In this document: positions 57,698-64,000 of the stretch, piece by piece
Layout of the letters: each line of letters starts with the position of its first letter
Numbering within the stretch: position 1 is the first letter of the stretch
Assembly (NCBI GenBank): GCA_022482785.1
Contig: JAKVON010000002.1
Coordinates: 1 to 64,000 of the forward strand
DNA length: 64,000 bases
Source of the DNA: Atopobiaceae bacterium
GTDB taxonomy: Bacteria; Actinomycetota; Coriobacteriia; Coriobacteriales; Atopobiaceae
Reading direction: 5' to 3'
Notes under the pieces: model-generated
Database searches by the model: none
What the model was told of the DNA's origin: nothing
The model's input: the letters and a program-made list of their open reading frames with translations, nothing else
Program-made: the position numbers and the translations under genes

Positions 57698-59521
57698 ATG
57701 AGTGAGAACGTGTCCAAGGAGCGCCGTGAGGAGCTGCTCGGCGGCATCGGGCAGATAAGGGACTTCATCGCGACATCCCCCCAGGATGAGAACACGCGCC
57801 GACTGCTCGCCTATCTCAACGCCCTCGAGAAGGACATGAAGGGGAAGAAGTTCGGCCTGGTCTTCGAACAGCACCGCGAGGAGATCGACCACGTGCTCGA
57901 GGGAAGCGTCTCCGTTCTCACGGAGGACGAGTCGCTCGCCATTGACAACGGCGGTCAGTGGAACGCCCTCATCGAGGGGGACAACCTCGCCTCGCTCGAC
58001 GCGCTCTCCCGCGCCCTCAGGGGAAAGGTCGACCTGATCTACATCGACCCTCCCTACAACACTGGGAGCAGGGACTTCGTCTACGACGACGCCTACGTGG
58101 ACAAGAACGACGCCTTCCCGCACTCCAAGTGGCTCTCCTTCATGGAGCCTCGCCTCAAGGTCGCCCACGCCCTGCTCAGACGCTCCGGCGTCATCTTCGT
58201 GAGCAACGACGATCGCGAGAACGCCGAGCTCAAGCTCCTCATGGACGAGGTCTTCGGGCCAGAGTGCTTCGTGAGCAACATCTCCTGGCAGAGGACCTAC
58301 TCCACGCGAAACGACTCCAAAGGCATCGTGAACGAGGTCGAGCACATCCTCGTCTACTCGAAGGAGCCCGGCTGGCAGCCGAACAAGCTCCCGCGCACAG
58401 AGAAGATGAACTCGATTTACAAAAATCCAGATGGCGATTCCCAGTCTTGGGCAAGTGACAACCCGTTTGCTCCTGGTGCTGCTACGCATCAGGGTATGGT
58501 CTATGCAATTCAGCATCCTTTTACGGGCAGGATGCTCTATCCAACAGTCGGACGGTGCTGGACCTTTGGTCAGGAGCAGATGCTTGGCTATATGAACGGC
58601 TGGTGCGAGTACAGGCTCGAGGACATCGGGGACGCGAAGGAGCGCGCCGAGGTCTGCGGCATCCCCGAAGAGGACGTGAGGGACGGCGTGAAGGCGATCG
58701 TCCTCGCGAAGCCGCTCGAGGAGTCCCGCGAGAGGGCGCAGGAGGTCTACGATCGAGGCCCCTGGCCGAGGTTCTACTTCACCAAGGGCGGCAGAGGCGG
58801 CATCCGACGGAAGACCTACCTGGACTCCCTCGAGGGCCAGCCCCCGACGAACCTCTGGCTCTACTCCGACGTCGGGCACACCGACGAGGCGAAGAAGGAG
58901 CTCATCAGGCTCTTCGGCGGGCGCGCCCCCTTCGACACGCCGAAGCCCACGCGCCTCATCAGGCGGGTGCTCGAGATAGGGGCGGGCAAGGGCGCGCTGG
59001 TTCTCGACTTCTTCGCCGGCTCCGGCACCACTGGCCAGGCCGTGACCGAGCTCAACGCCGCAGACGGCGGGATGAGGCGCTGCATCCTCTGCACCGACAA
59101 CGAGGCGAACATCTGCTCGGACATCACCTACCCGCGCTGGAGGACGGTCATCACGGGCAGGAGGGGCGACGGCAGCGAGTACTCCGAGGGCCTCCCGGGG
59201 TCGCTCCGCTACTACCGCGTGGGCTTCGTCCCCCTTGACGAGGACGACTACTACGGGCTCGCCGAGGAGCTCCTGCGCCACACGAAGGAGCTCGTGGAGC
59301 TCGAGAACGGCGTCGACTTCGACACCGACCCCGCGCTCGCCATCGCCCTCACCGACGAGGACCTCGACGCCCTCTTCGCCGGGGGTGAATCCGACTCGTG
59401 CGAGGTCCTCTACCTCGGCCATGACGTCCTCCTCACCGCAGGGCAGCAGGCCGCGCTCGTCGAGCGCGGCGTAGAGGTGCGCGAGGTGCCTGCCTACTAC
59501 TACCGAGAGCTGGGTGAGTGA
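57698..59521 (+). CDS. mod: Type III restriction-modification methyltransferase subunit (Mod)
   Basis: Mod methylates adenine at N6 in one strand and guides cleavage. Motif IV is LIYIDPPYNTGSRDF (about residue 110), motif I is VLDFFAGSGTTGQAV near residue 430, the order of the beta class. Between them lies the target recognition region (about 180-380). Length 607 aa is normal. The ATG at 57698 has weak upstream signals; TTG 57695 is adjacent. Bases about 58410-58600, inside the recognition region, are lower in GC (31 of 60 in 58501-58560) than the flanks (42 of 60 in 58621-58680). It overlaps res by 8 bases. Confidence 0.92.
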   Translation: MSENVSKERREELLGGIGQIRDFIATSPQDENTRRLLAYLNALEKDMKGKKFGLVFEQHREEIDHVLEGSVSVLTEDESLAIDNGGQWNALIEGDNLASLDALSRALRGKVDLIYIDPPYNTGSRDFVYDDAYVDKNDAFPHSKWLSFMEPRLKVAHALLRRSGVIFVSNDDRENAELKLLMDEVFGPECFVSNISWQRTYSTRNDSKGIVNEVEHILVYSKEPGWQPNKLPRTEKMNSIYKNPDGDSQSWASDNPFAPGAATHQGMVYAIQHPFTGRMLYPTVGRCWTFGQEQMLGYMNGWCEYRLEDIGDAKERAEVCGIPEEDVRDGVKAIVLAKPLEESRERAQEVYDRGPWPRFYFTKGGRGGIRRKTYLDSLEGQPPTNLWLYSDVGHTDEAKKELIRLFGGRAPFDTPKPTRLIRRVLEIGAGKGALVLDFFAGSGTTGQAVTELNAADGGMRRCILCTDNEANICSDITYPRWRTVITGRRGDGSEYSEGLPGSLRYYRVGFVPLDEDDYYGLAEELLRHTKELVELENGVDFDTDPALAIALTDEDLDALFAGGESDSCEVLYLGHDVLLTAGQQAALVERGVEVREVPAYYYRELGE

Positions 59522-61721
59522 CGTGGAGCTCAAGCCGTTCCAGATAGACGCGGAGTCCCGGCTCATGGACGCCCTCGAGGGCGACGGCCGCGACGTCGTC
59601 TTCAAGAGCTGCACGGGATCCGGCAAGACCATCGTCCTCACCGACCTCATGCAGCGCTTCTGCCAGACGCGCCCTGGCACGGTCTGGATCTGGTTCACCC
59701 CGGGCAAGGGGGACCTCGCCGGGCAGAGCAAGGACAAGGCAGACCGCTACGTCCACGGGGCGCAGACGAAGCTCCTCGCGGACGTGCTCAACTCGGGCTT
59801 CGCCGACGGCGACCTCTGCTTCGTCAACTGGGAGAAGCTCCACGGCAGGCACAACGTTGCCATGACCGAGGCCGAGCGCCTCAACTTCGTCGAGAGGCTC
59901 GACGCCGCCCACGAGGAAGGCCTCTCGTTCTACGTGGTCATCGACGAGAGCCACACCAACGACACGGTGAAGACCAAGGAGCTCGTGGGGTACGTCGACC
60001 CCGTCAAGGTGATCCGCTCCTCGGCAACCCCGAAGGGCTACAAGGACGCGACGCTCGTCGAGGTCGACGAGGACGACGTCATCGAGCAGGGGCTCATCAA
60101 GAAGGCTATCGTCATCAACCAGGACGTACCCGTCGACGTTACCGTCCCCAACGAGATCGACGCGCTCCTGGAGTACGGACTCAGGAAGAGGTCCGAGCTC
60201 CAGTCGCGCTACTCGGCGCTGGGCGTCGGGGTGAACCCCCTCGTTATCGTCCAGCTCGCCGACAACGACCCGCAGCAGAGGGAGCGCGTCGAGCTCACCC
60301 TTGACGACGACTACGGCATCACCTACGACAACGGGCTCCTGGCCTCGTGGCTCTCCGACGACCACAGGAACTGCGAAGGCATCGACGAGCCCGACGCCAG
60401 GCCCCAGGTGGTCCTCATCAAGCAGGCCGTCGCAACCGGTTGGGACTGCCCCCGCGCCCAAGTGCTCGTGAAGCTGCGCGAGAACATGGGGGAGACCTTC
60501 CAGATCCAGACCATCGGTCGCATCCGCCGCATGCCGCAGGCCAGGCACTATGGCGACGACCTGCTCGACAACTGCTACATCTACACCCTCGACTCGAAGT
60601 TCATCGACGAGGCCCGCGCCGCCGCCGGAGGCGACCTGCTCGACGCGAGGACCCTGCGGCTCAAGCCGGGCCTGCGCGAGTTCGCGCTCCCTTCAGAGCA
60701 GCGGGCCGTCGGCGCCATGGACAGGCTCGACTACCGGGCACTCGGCAAGGCGCTCGCCGCCACGCTCGCGGCGGACCTCGGGCTCTCTAGGGATATGGAC
60801 GGCAACAGGAGGCTCTTCGAGCGCGCGGGCTGGGACTTCCGCTCGGAGCTGCTCGACACGACCCAGGAGGGGTCGGTCGAGCACCTGAGCGTGGGCGAGA
60901 TCGACGACCTCGCCACCGTCACCTTCCGGGTGAGGCGGCCCGCCAAGAAGCTCCACGACGAGTACTCGCGCGAGACGTGGAAGATGGCCCAGACGCTCAG
61001 GATCGAGAGGCGTCAGATGGCGCCTATCTTGCAGAGGCTCTTCCTCGCTCCGGCTCGGGGGAGGAGCAGGCTTCTTTCGCTCGATCAGGAGGGCTTCTAC
61101 AGCTTCGTACTCAACAACAGAGAGAGGCTTTCGGGTGCGCTTATCAGAGCACTTTCCGCCGTGGGCGCCATGGACGTCATCCCCGGGGCCGACCTTGCCG
61201 GAGTTTTGGAGCGTCCGTTCCACTTGCCCGACACGATGCTCTTCACCTACGACTCAAGGGCCAAGGATCAGTCGGTCATGGAGAAGAACGTCTACGAGGG
61301 CTATCTCGTCTCTGCCCAGAAGCGCTCGACGGGGGAGCGGCTGTTCGAACGGTTCTGCGAGCGGAACGTTTCGGTGAAGTGGCTCTATAAGAATGGTGAC
61401 AAGGGAATTGAGTACCTGTCAATCCTCTTCGATGACAATTCGGGACGTTCGCGCGCTTTCTATCCCGATTACGTTGTGAGGACGCGGGACGGCCAGACGT
61501 GGGTGATCGAGGTCAAGGGCGGCCAGTCGGCCTCAGGGCAGGACCAGAACATCGACGAGTTCGCGCCGATGAAGTTCGCCGCGATGAGGCGCTACCTCGG
61601 AAAGCACCCAGAGCTCAGAGGCGGCTTTGTGCGTTACGACCAGGAGAGCGCGCAGCTGCTTATTGCGACCGAGCGCTATTCTGACGAGCTCAAGGACGAC
61701 TGCTGGGCGCCGCTTAACTGA
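59514..61721 (+). CDS. res: Type III restriction endonuclease/translocase subunit (Res)
   Basis: Res is an ATP-driven helicase-nuclease. Walker A is FKSCTGSGKTIVLTDL near residue 32, the DEAD-type box is YVVIDESHTNDTV, motif III RSSATPKG, motif VI FQIQTIGRIRRMPQARH. The C-terminal PD-(D/E)xK nuclease reads FYPDYVVRTRDGQTWVIEVKGG. Length 735 aa is on the short side (many are 900+). GTG 59514 overlaps the mod end. With mod it forms a complete type III system. Confidence 0.92.
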   Translation: MSDVELKPFQIDAESRLMDALEGDGRDVVFKSCTGSGKTIVLTDLMQRFCQTRPGTVWIWFTPGKGDLAGQSKDKADRYVHGAQTKLLADVLNSGFADGDLCFVNWEKLHGRHNVAMTEAERLNFVERLDAAHEEGLSFYVVIDESHTNDTVKTKELVGYVDPVKVIRSSATPKGYKDATLVEVDEDDVIEQGLIKKAIVINQDVPVDVTVPNEIDALLEYGLRKRSELQSRYSALGVGVNPLVIVQLADNDPQQRERVELTLDDDYGITYDNGLLASWLSDDHRNCEGIDEPDARPQVVLIKQAVATGWDCPRAQVLVKLRENMGETFQIQTIGRIRRMPQARHYGDDLLDNCYIYTLDSKFIDEARAAAGGDLLDARTLRLKPGLREFALPSEQRAVGAMDRLDYRALGKALAATLAADLGLSRDMDGNRRLFERAGWDFRSELLDTTQEGSVEHLSVGEIDDLATVTFRVRRPAKKLHDEYSRETWKMAQTLRIERRQMAPILQRLFLAPARGRSRLLSLDQEGFYSFVLNNRERLSGALIRALSAVGAMDVIPGADLAGVLERPFHLPDTMLFTYDSRAKDQSVMEKNVYEGYLVSAQKRSTGERLFERFCERNVSVKWLYKNGDKGIEYLSILFDDNSGRSRAFYPDYVVRTRDGQTWVIEVKGGQSASGQDQNIDEFAPMKFAAMRRYLGKHPELRGGFVRYDQESAQLLIATERYSDELKDDCWAPLN

Positions 61722-61728
61722 AGAACTG

Positions 61729-62709
61729 ATGGCTTTTCAATATTCGGCTGAATTCTACGAGGGGAGTCAACGCATGCCCTTTGGCTTGAATGGAAATCTC
61801 TCCCCGATCAACTCATGCCCTGTCAGCTCCCTTGAGGAGTTGTTTAAAGTCATTTGTGTCGAGAACGAAGGATGCGATAAATGGTTCAGGGGACAAAAAA
61901 GTGAAGATTATCATCTTCTTCCAGGGGCATATCGGTTGGCATATACGGAAACCGATCAGATGGGAAGGATAGTTGAGCCAAAGCAGGTTCGTCATTTCAA
62001 CACCAGAGGCGATATAGTTAGTCTCCCGACCCCGATTTTCATAGACAGCTTCTTCGAATTTATGGACCGAGAACACATCCATTACGATGAAAAAAGCAAT
62101 GAGTACGAGAAATGCTGTCTCGCTCAGCACTATGGCGTGAAAACTCGGCTCTTGGATTGGACGACTGACGCAACCGTTGCCCTCTTCTTTTCTCAAGACG
62201 GCAGGGAAAAGAGTCACTCAGCCGCGCTATTCATCCTAAGCCCCTCCTTGATGAATGATGCCATTCTCCCAGAGCGGAGGGGCGTAAAACCGAATAGACC
62301 CCTTAATCCCAGTGAAGCCAATGACGTCATTGAAGCTAATGACGACAATATAATGGCCTTCAGCCTTCCATTTGCTGCACTTGGCACGAAGACTAATCCG
62401 AGAATCTGCCGACAATCGGGGAACTTCACCGTTCACACCAGTAACATTTGGCCGATTGACTATCTTCCTCAGGCGGAATCCTATCTCAAGAAAATTGTCA
62501 TTCCCCCTGCCGTGTGTGAGGATCTCGGCCGGTTCCTCAACTGTATGGGAATTAATAAAGACTCCATCTATGTTTTCGAAGACATCAAGGATGATGTTTC
62601 CAAGAGAGCGAATCAATTTACGATGGGAAAATATAATGAGTACATTCGGCAAAGAGAAGAAGAGTGGAGAAACACGCCCCCCAACACGAGAGGCATTTCC
62701 CATATTTAG
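61729..62709 (+). CDS. FRG-domain protein
   Basis: This 326 aa protein contains the FRG pattern: CDKWFRGQKSEDYHLLPGAY at about 45-65, and CLAQHYGVKTRLLDWTTDAT (about 130-150), the usual second conserved block. The family is common in defence islands and its biochemical role is not settled. The ATG is 7 bases after the res stop, so the three genes can be cotranscribed. GC is much lower than in res (22 of 60 in 62041-62100). It may have joined the restriction genes by a separate event. Confidence 0.85.
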   Translation: MAFQYSAEFYEGSQRMPFGLNGNLSPINSCPVSSLEELFKVICVENEGCDKWFRGQKSEDYHLLPGAYRLAYTETDQMGRIVEPKQVRHFNTRGDIVSLPTPIFIDSFFEFMDREHIHYDEKSNEYEKCCLAQHYGVKTRLLDWTTDATVALFFSQDGREKSHSAALFILSPSLMNDAILPERRGVKPNRPLNPSEANDVIEANDDNIMAFSLPFAALGTKTNPRICRQSGNFTVHTSNIWPIDYLPQAESYLKKIVIPPAVCEDLGRFLNCMGINKDSIYVFEDIKDDVSKRANQFTMGKYNEYIRQREEEWRNTPPNTRGISHI

Positions 62710-62727
62710 GCACAATCACTAATTTCC

Positions 62728-62875
62728 TTTGTCCTCTCGCATACGACGGTAGCGCGGGAGGCAAGCACCTCTTCCCGCCTCCCGACGCGACCCCCGCGAA
62801 GTGTAGTCATGCCATGCCCATAAGCGACCCCGTTTCCCAGGGGTCGCTCGCTCTTTACGTATGCGAGAGGGCAAA
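62728..62875. repeat. Long inverted repeat pair with internal hairpins
   Basis: TTTG(T/C)CCTCTCGCATACG at 62728-62745 is matched, with one mismatch, by its reverse complement at 62858-62875. Inside are two more hairpins: 62755-62762 with 62777-62784, and a terminator-like 62823-62831 with 62840-62848 followed by CTCTTT. No gene is seen in the element. It could be a MITE-like element, a recombination scar or a large folded RNA at the island end. Confidence 0.6.
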
Positions 62876-62901
62876 GGGCCCTCACGTTCTAGGGAGCGAA
62901 C

Positions 62902-63105
62902 ATGAGCAAGAGCAACGAGACCCAGCAGCAGCCGACCGAGACCAAGCCCATCGCCGAGATGACCGCCGCCGAGGTGGCCATGGAGGGGCGCAAGCTCGCC
63001 GCCAGCTACCTCGAGAAGCGCAGCTACTTCATCCTCGAGCGGAACTAGCGCTGCCAGGCGGTCGAGGCCGAGGGGACGCCCGTCCTCGTGCTCGTGAAGA
63101 CCACC
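62902..63105 (+). pseudogene. Remnant of a YraN/UPF0102 family gene
   Basis: ATG 62902 with AGGGAGCG upstream opens a 48-codon frame ending at TAG 63046. Reading through the stop gives GRKLAASYLEKRSYFILERN, stop, RCQAVEAEGTPVLVLVKT. This is the YraN start pattern (RNWRC, then GTPVLVEVKT), with the Trp codon TGG changed to TAG, the acidic GEAD segment lost and the nuclease-like Glu replaced by Leu. The rest of the family domain (about 70 residues) is absent. Bases 63106-63340 then hold no gene I can support. Confidence 0.7.
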
Positions 63106-63340
63106 GCAAGCTCGGCGAGGCCTCCGACGCGCTCGGCGTGAATGCCGACGAGCTGCAGAGAATCTGGCCCGTGCCGGGAGGCAGCCGCCTCAATGGCACA
63201 GAAGGGGTGACGCGCGACGGTCGCGCGGCGACCTTTCTCGACGTGTCAGGCATGGTGGACGGTACGGGTGTGAATTGATGTCCGGCGCGGGTCGTATTGT
63301 GTCCGTGGCGAAGGGCAGTCCGCGGGAACCGGGGCAAGAT

Positions 63341-63424
63341 ATGAAGGACTCAACAAGGCGCCGGATCCTCAGGGCGATCGTGATGTTCGTCAAGCTCGTG
63401 TGGAGGCTTGGGATGGCCGCGTAG
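63341..63424 (+). CDS. Possible small basic amphipathic peptide (27 aa)
   Basis: The frame reads MKDSTRRRILRAIVMF and VKLVWRLGMAA and ends at TAG 63422. A GGGGC lies about 7 bases before the ATG. The peptide is basic at the start and hydrophobic after it, like short membrane-active peptides. Evidence is weak: length is short and there is no comparison. It sits in a 429-base stretch (63106-63534) with no other supportable gene. Confidence 0.25.
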   Translation: MKDSTRRRILRAIVMFVKLVWRLGMAA

Positions 63425-63534
63425 GCGCGGGAGTCCGGCGCATGCCCGCGTGTGTTTGCCCAAGCGGCCGCAGCTCGGGCCTTACAGGCGATTCTGACGG
63501 GCCGCCTACCTGCGATGATGCTAGTGGCCACTTT

Positions 63535-63861
63535 ATGGAGGCGATGGCGGTGAGGGTGATTCTGGAGGGCCGCGACCAGGGGTTCGAGATGGTCGAATAC
63601 TGCGGCTATTACTACTACGGCGACGGCACCGACGCGCACAGCCACTTCACCTGCTCACCCGACACCGTGCTGAAGTTCGGGATCGAGCTCAACGAGCCGT
63701 CCGCCCCGGACGTGTCCCCCGCGGTGAGGGACTACGTGGAGGCGCATCTCCCGACCTGGGTCGCAAAGTACGGCGGGAGGCTGTACCCGGACGTCGACTA
63801 CTGGGGCACCGACCGGTTCCCTGCGTGGGAGGACCATCCCGAGGACTCACGGGGGAGATGA
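63535..63861 (+). CDS. Hypothetical protein, about 108 aa
   Basis: ATG 63535 (TTTATGGAGGCG) or 63544 begins a small acidic protein: VRVILEGRDQGFEMVEYCGY and YYYGDGTDAHSHFTCSPDTV, later DYVEAHLPTWVAKYGGRLYP. Aromatic residues are plentiful. There is no signal or membrane segment. I do not recognise a family. The next gene starts 7 bases after its stop, in a different frame, so the two are probably linked. Confidence 0.55.
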   Translation: MEAMAVRVILEGRDQGFEMVEYCGYYYYGDGTDAHSHFTCSPDTVLKFGIELNEPSAPDVSPAVRDYVEAHLPTWVAKYGGRLYPDVDYWGTDRFPAWEDHPEDSRGR

Positions 63862-63868
63862 GGCATTT

Positions 63869-64000
63869 ATGGCGAGAGAGATCCATGGTTCGGAGGAGCT
63901 GAGGGACGCACTGTCAAGGCTGCCAATCGTCGGCCGCAGGGTCGTCTCGGTCGACATCGTCGGGAGGCTCCTCCACACCGACCGCGTGACCATGATCAAC
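63869..64000 (+). CDS. Unknown protein, N-terminal fragment
   Basis: ATG 63869 gives MAREIHGSEELRDALSRLPI and continues open to the right edge (44 codons). A GGGGGAG lies about 12 bases upstream. The block VGRRVVSVDIVGRLLHTDRV is unfamiliar. It is cut by the window end, so nothing more can be said. Confidence 0.5.
   Translation, partial: MAREIHGSEELRDALSRLPIVGRRVVSVDIVGRLLHTDRVTMIN

Larger units (their letters stand above)
56391..62875. mobile_element. Defence island next to tRNA-Thr
   Basis: Base composition falls sharply right after the tRNA. A hand count of 56821-56880 gives 23 G+C of 60, and of 62041-62100 gives 22 of 60, against about 70 percent in neighbours. It carries a TIR gene, a type III Mod/Res pair and an FRG gene. 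The non-coding 56433-56665 is AT-rich and holds GGGTAGAAT twice (9-base direct repeat) but no gene I can support. I found no integrase and no second copy of the tRNA end inside the window, so the right boundary is an estimate from the composition change and the inverted repeats. Confidence 0.55.

Noticed and set aside
56391-62875. Prophage or integrative element with integrase
   Set aside because: No integrase, transposase, relaxase or phage structural gene is present, and the tRNA 3' end is not repeated within the window.
63109-63278. Possible gene reading KLGEASDALGVNADELQRIW in the stretch after the YraN remnant
   Set aside because: No start codon with ribosome-binding site, and the frame upstream is out-of-frame sequence of the remnant. 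It may be another piece of decayed gene, but I cannot support it.

Overview
The window is high-GC DNA with tightly packed genes, frequent 4-base start/stop overlaps (ATGA, GTGA), GTG starts and strong Shine-Dalgarno sequences. Gene content is fermentative: pyruvate formate-lyase with its activase, D-lactate dehydrogenase, pyruvate kinase and an alpha-phosphohexomutase. A Tad pilus locus, an exo-glucanase-like GH5, a YfhO protein and a C39-like protein are also present. This fits an anaerobic Coriobacteriia actinobacterium (Olsenella/Collinsella-like). That placement is inferred from gene content, not from a marker tree.

Layout. 1-8.2 kb: a partial unknown gene, a class II aldolase, cysK, pflB with a separate glycyl-radical domain gene, pflA and a phosphoglucomutase. 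8.2-14.9 kb: a degenerate C39-like membrane protein, an envelope cluster (FAD oxidoreductase, GtrA, polyprenol-type GT2) and a secreted lysozyme-like protein with ricin-type lectin repeats. 15-18.3 kb: argR, argG, argH. 18.4-23 kb: a GH13 enzyme, a macrodomain protein, pyk and ldhA. 23.1-27.1 kb: a P-type Ca2+-type ATPase behind a structured leader whose loop is complementary to the ribosome-binding site, then rsgA. 27.3-37.3 kb: a Tad/Flp pilus operon (CpaB, CpaE, TadA, TadB, TadC, Flp, TadE/G-like proteins) that also holds a DUF192 and an FHA-domain gene. 37.4-47.7 kb: GH5, rsmI, metG, rsmA, tatD-like, a YdjC-family deacetylase, YfhO and ComF. 48-56 kb: a substrate-binding lipoprotein with a long structured leader, hpf, degV-like, a dehydrogenase with a His/Cys-rich tail, an NYN nuclease-like protein, an anchored SurA-like protein, and a DUF523-purine nucleoside phosphorylase fusion.

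At 56.3 kb a tRNA-Thr(CGT) marks the start of a mosaic, partly low-GC defence island. It holds a TIR-domain protein, a complete type III restriction-modification pair (Mod, Res) and an FRG-domain protein. The island ends near a pair of 18-base inverted repeats and a dead YraN (UPF0102) remnant. Small unknown genes fill the last kilobase. No integrase is visible.

About 14 single-base frame breaks interrupt otherwise well-conserved genes (aldolase, pflB, pflA, pgm, lectin protein, four Tad genes, SurA-like). Nearly all lie in short C or G runs, and most are +1. They look like consensus sequencing errors rather than biology, so those genes are annotated as whole genes with the break positions given.
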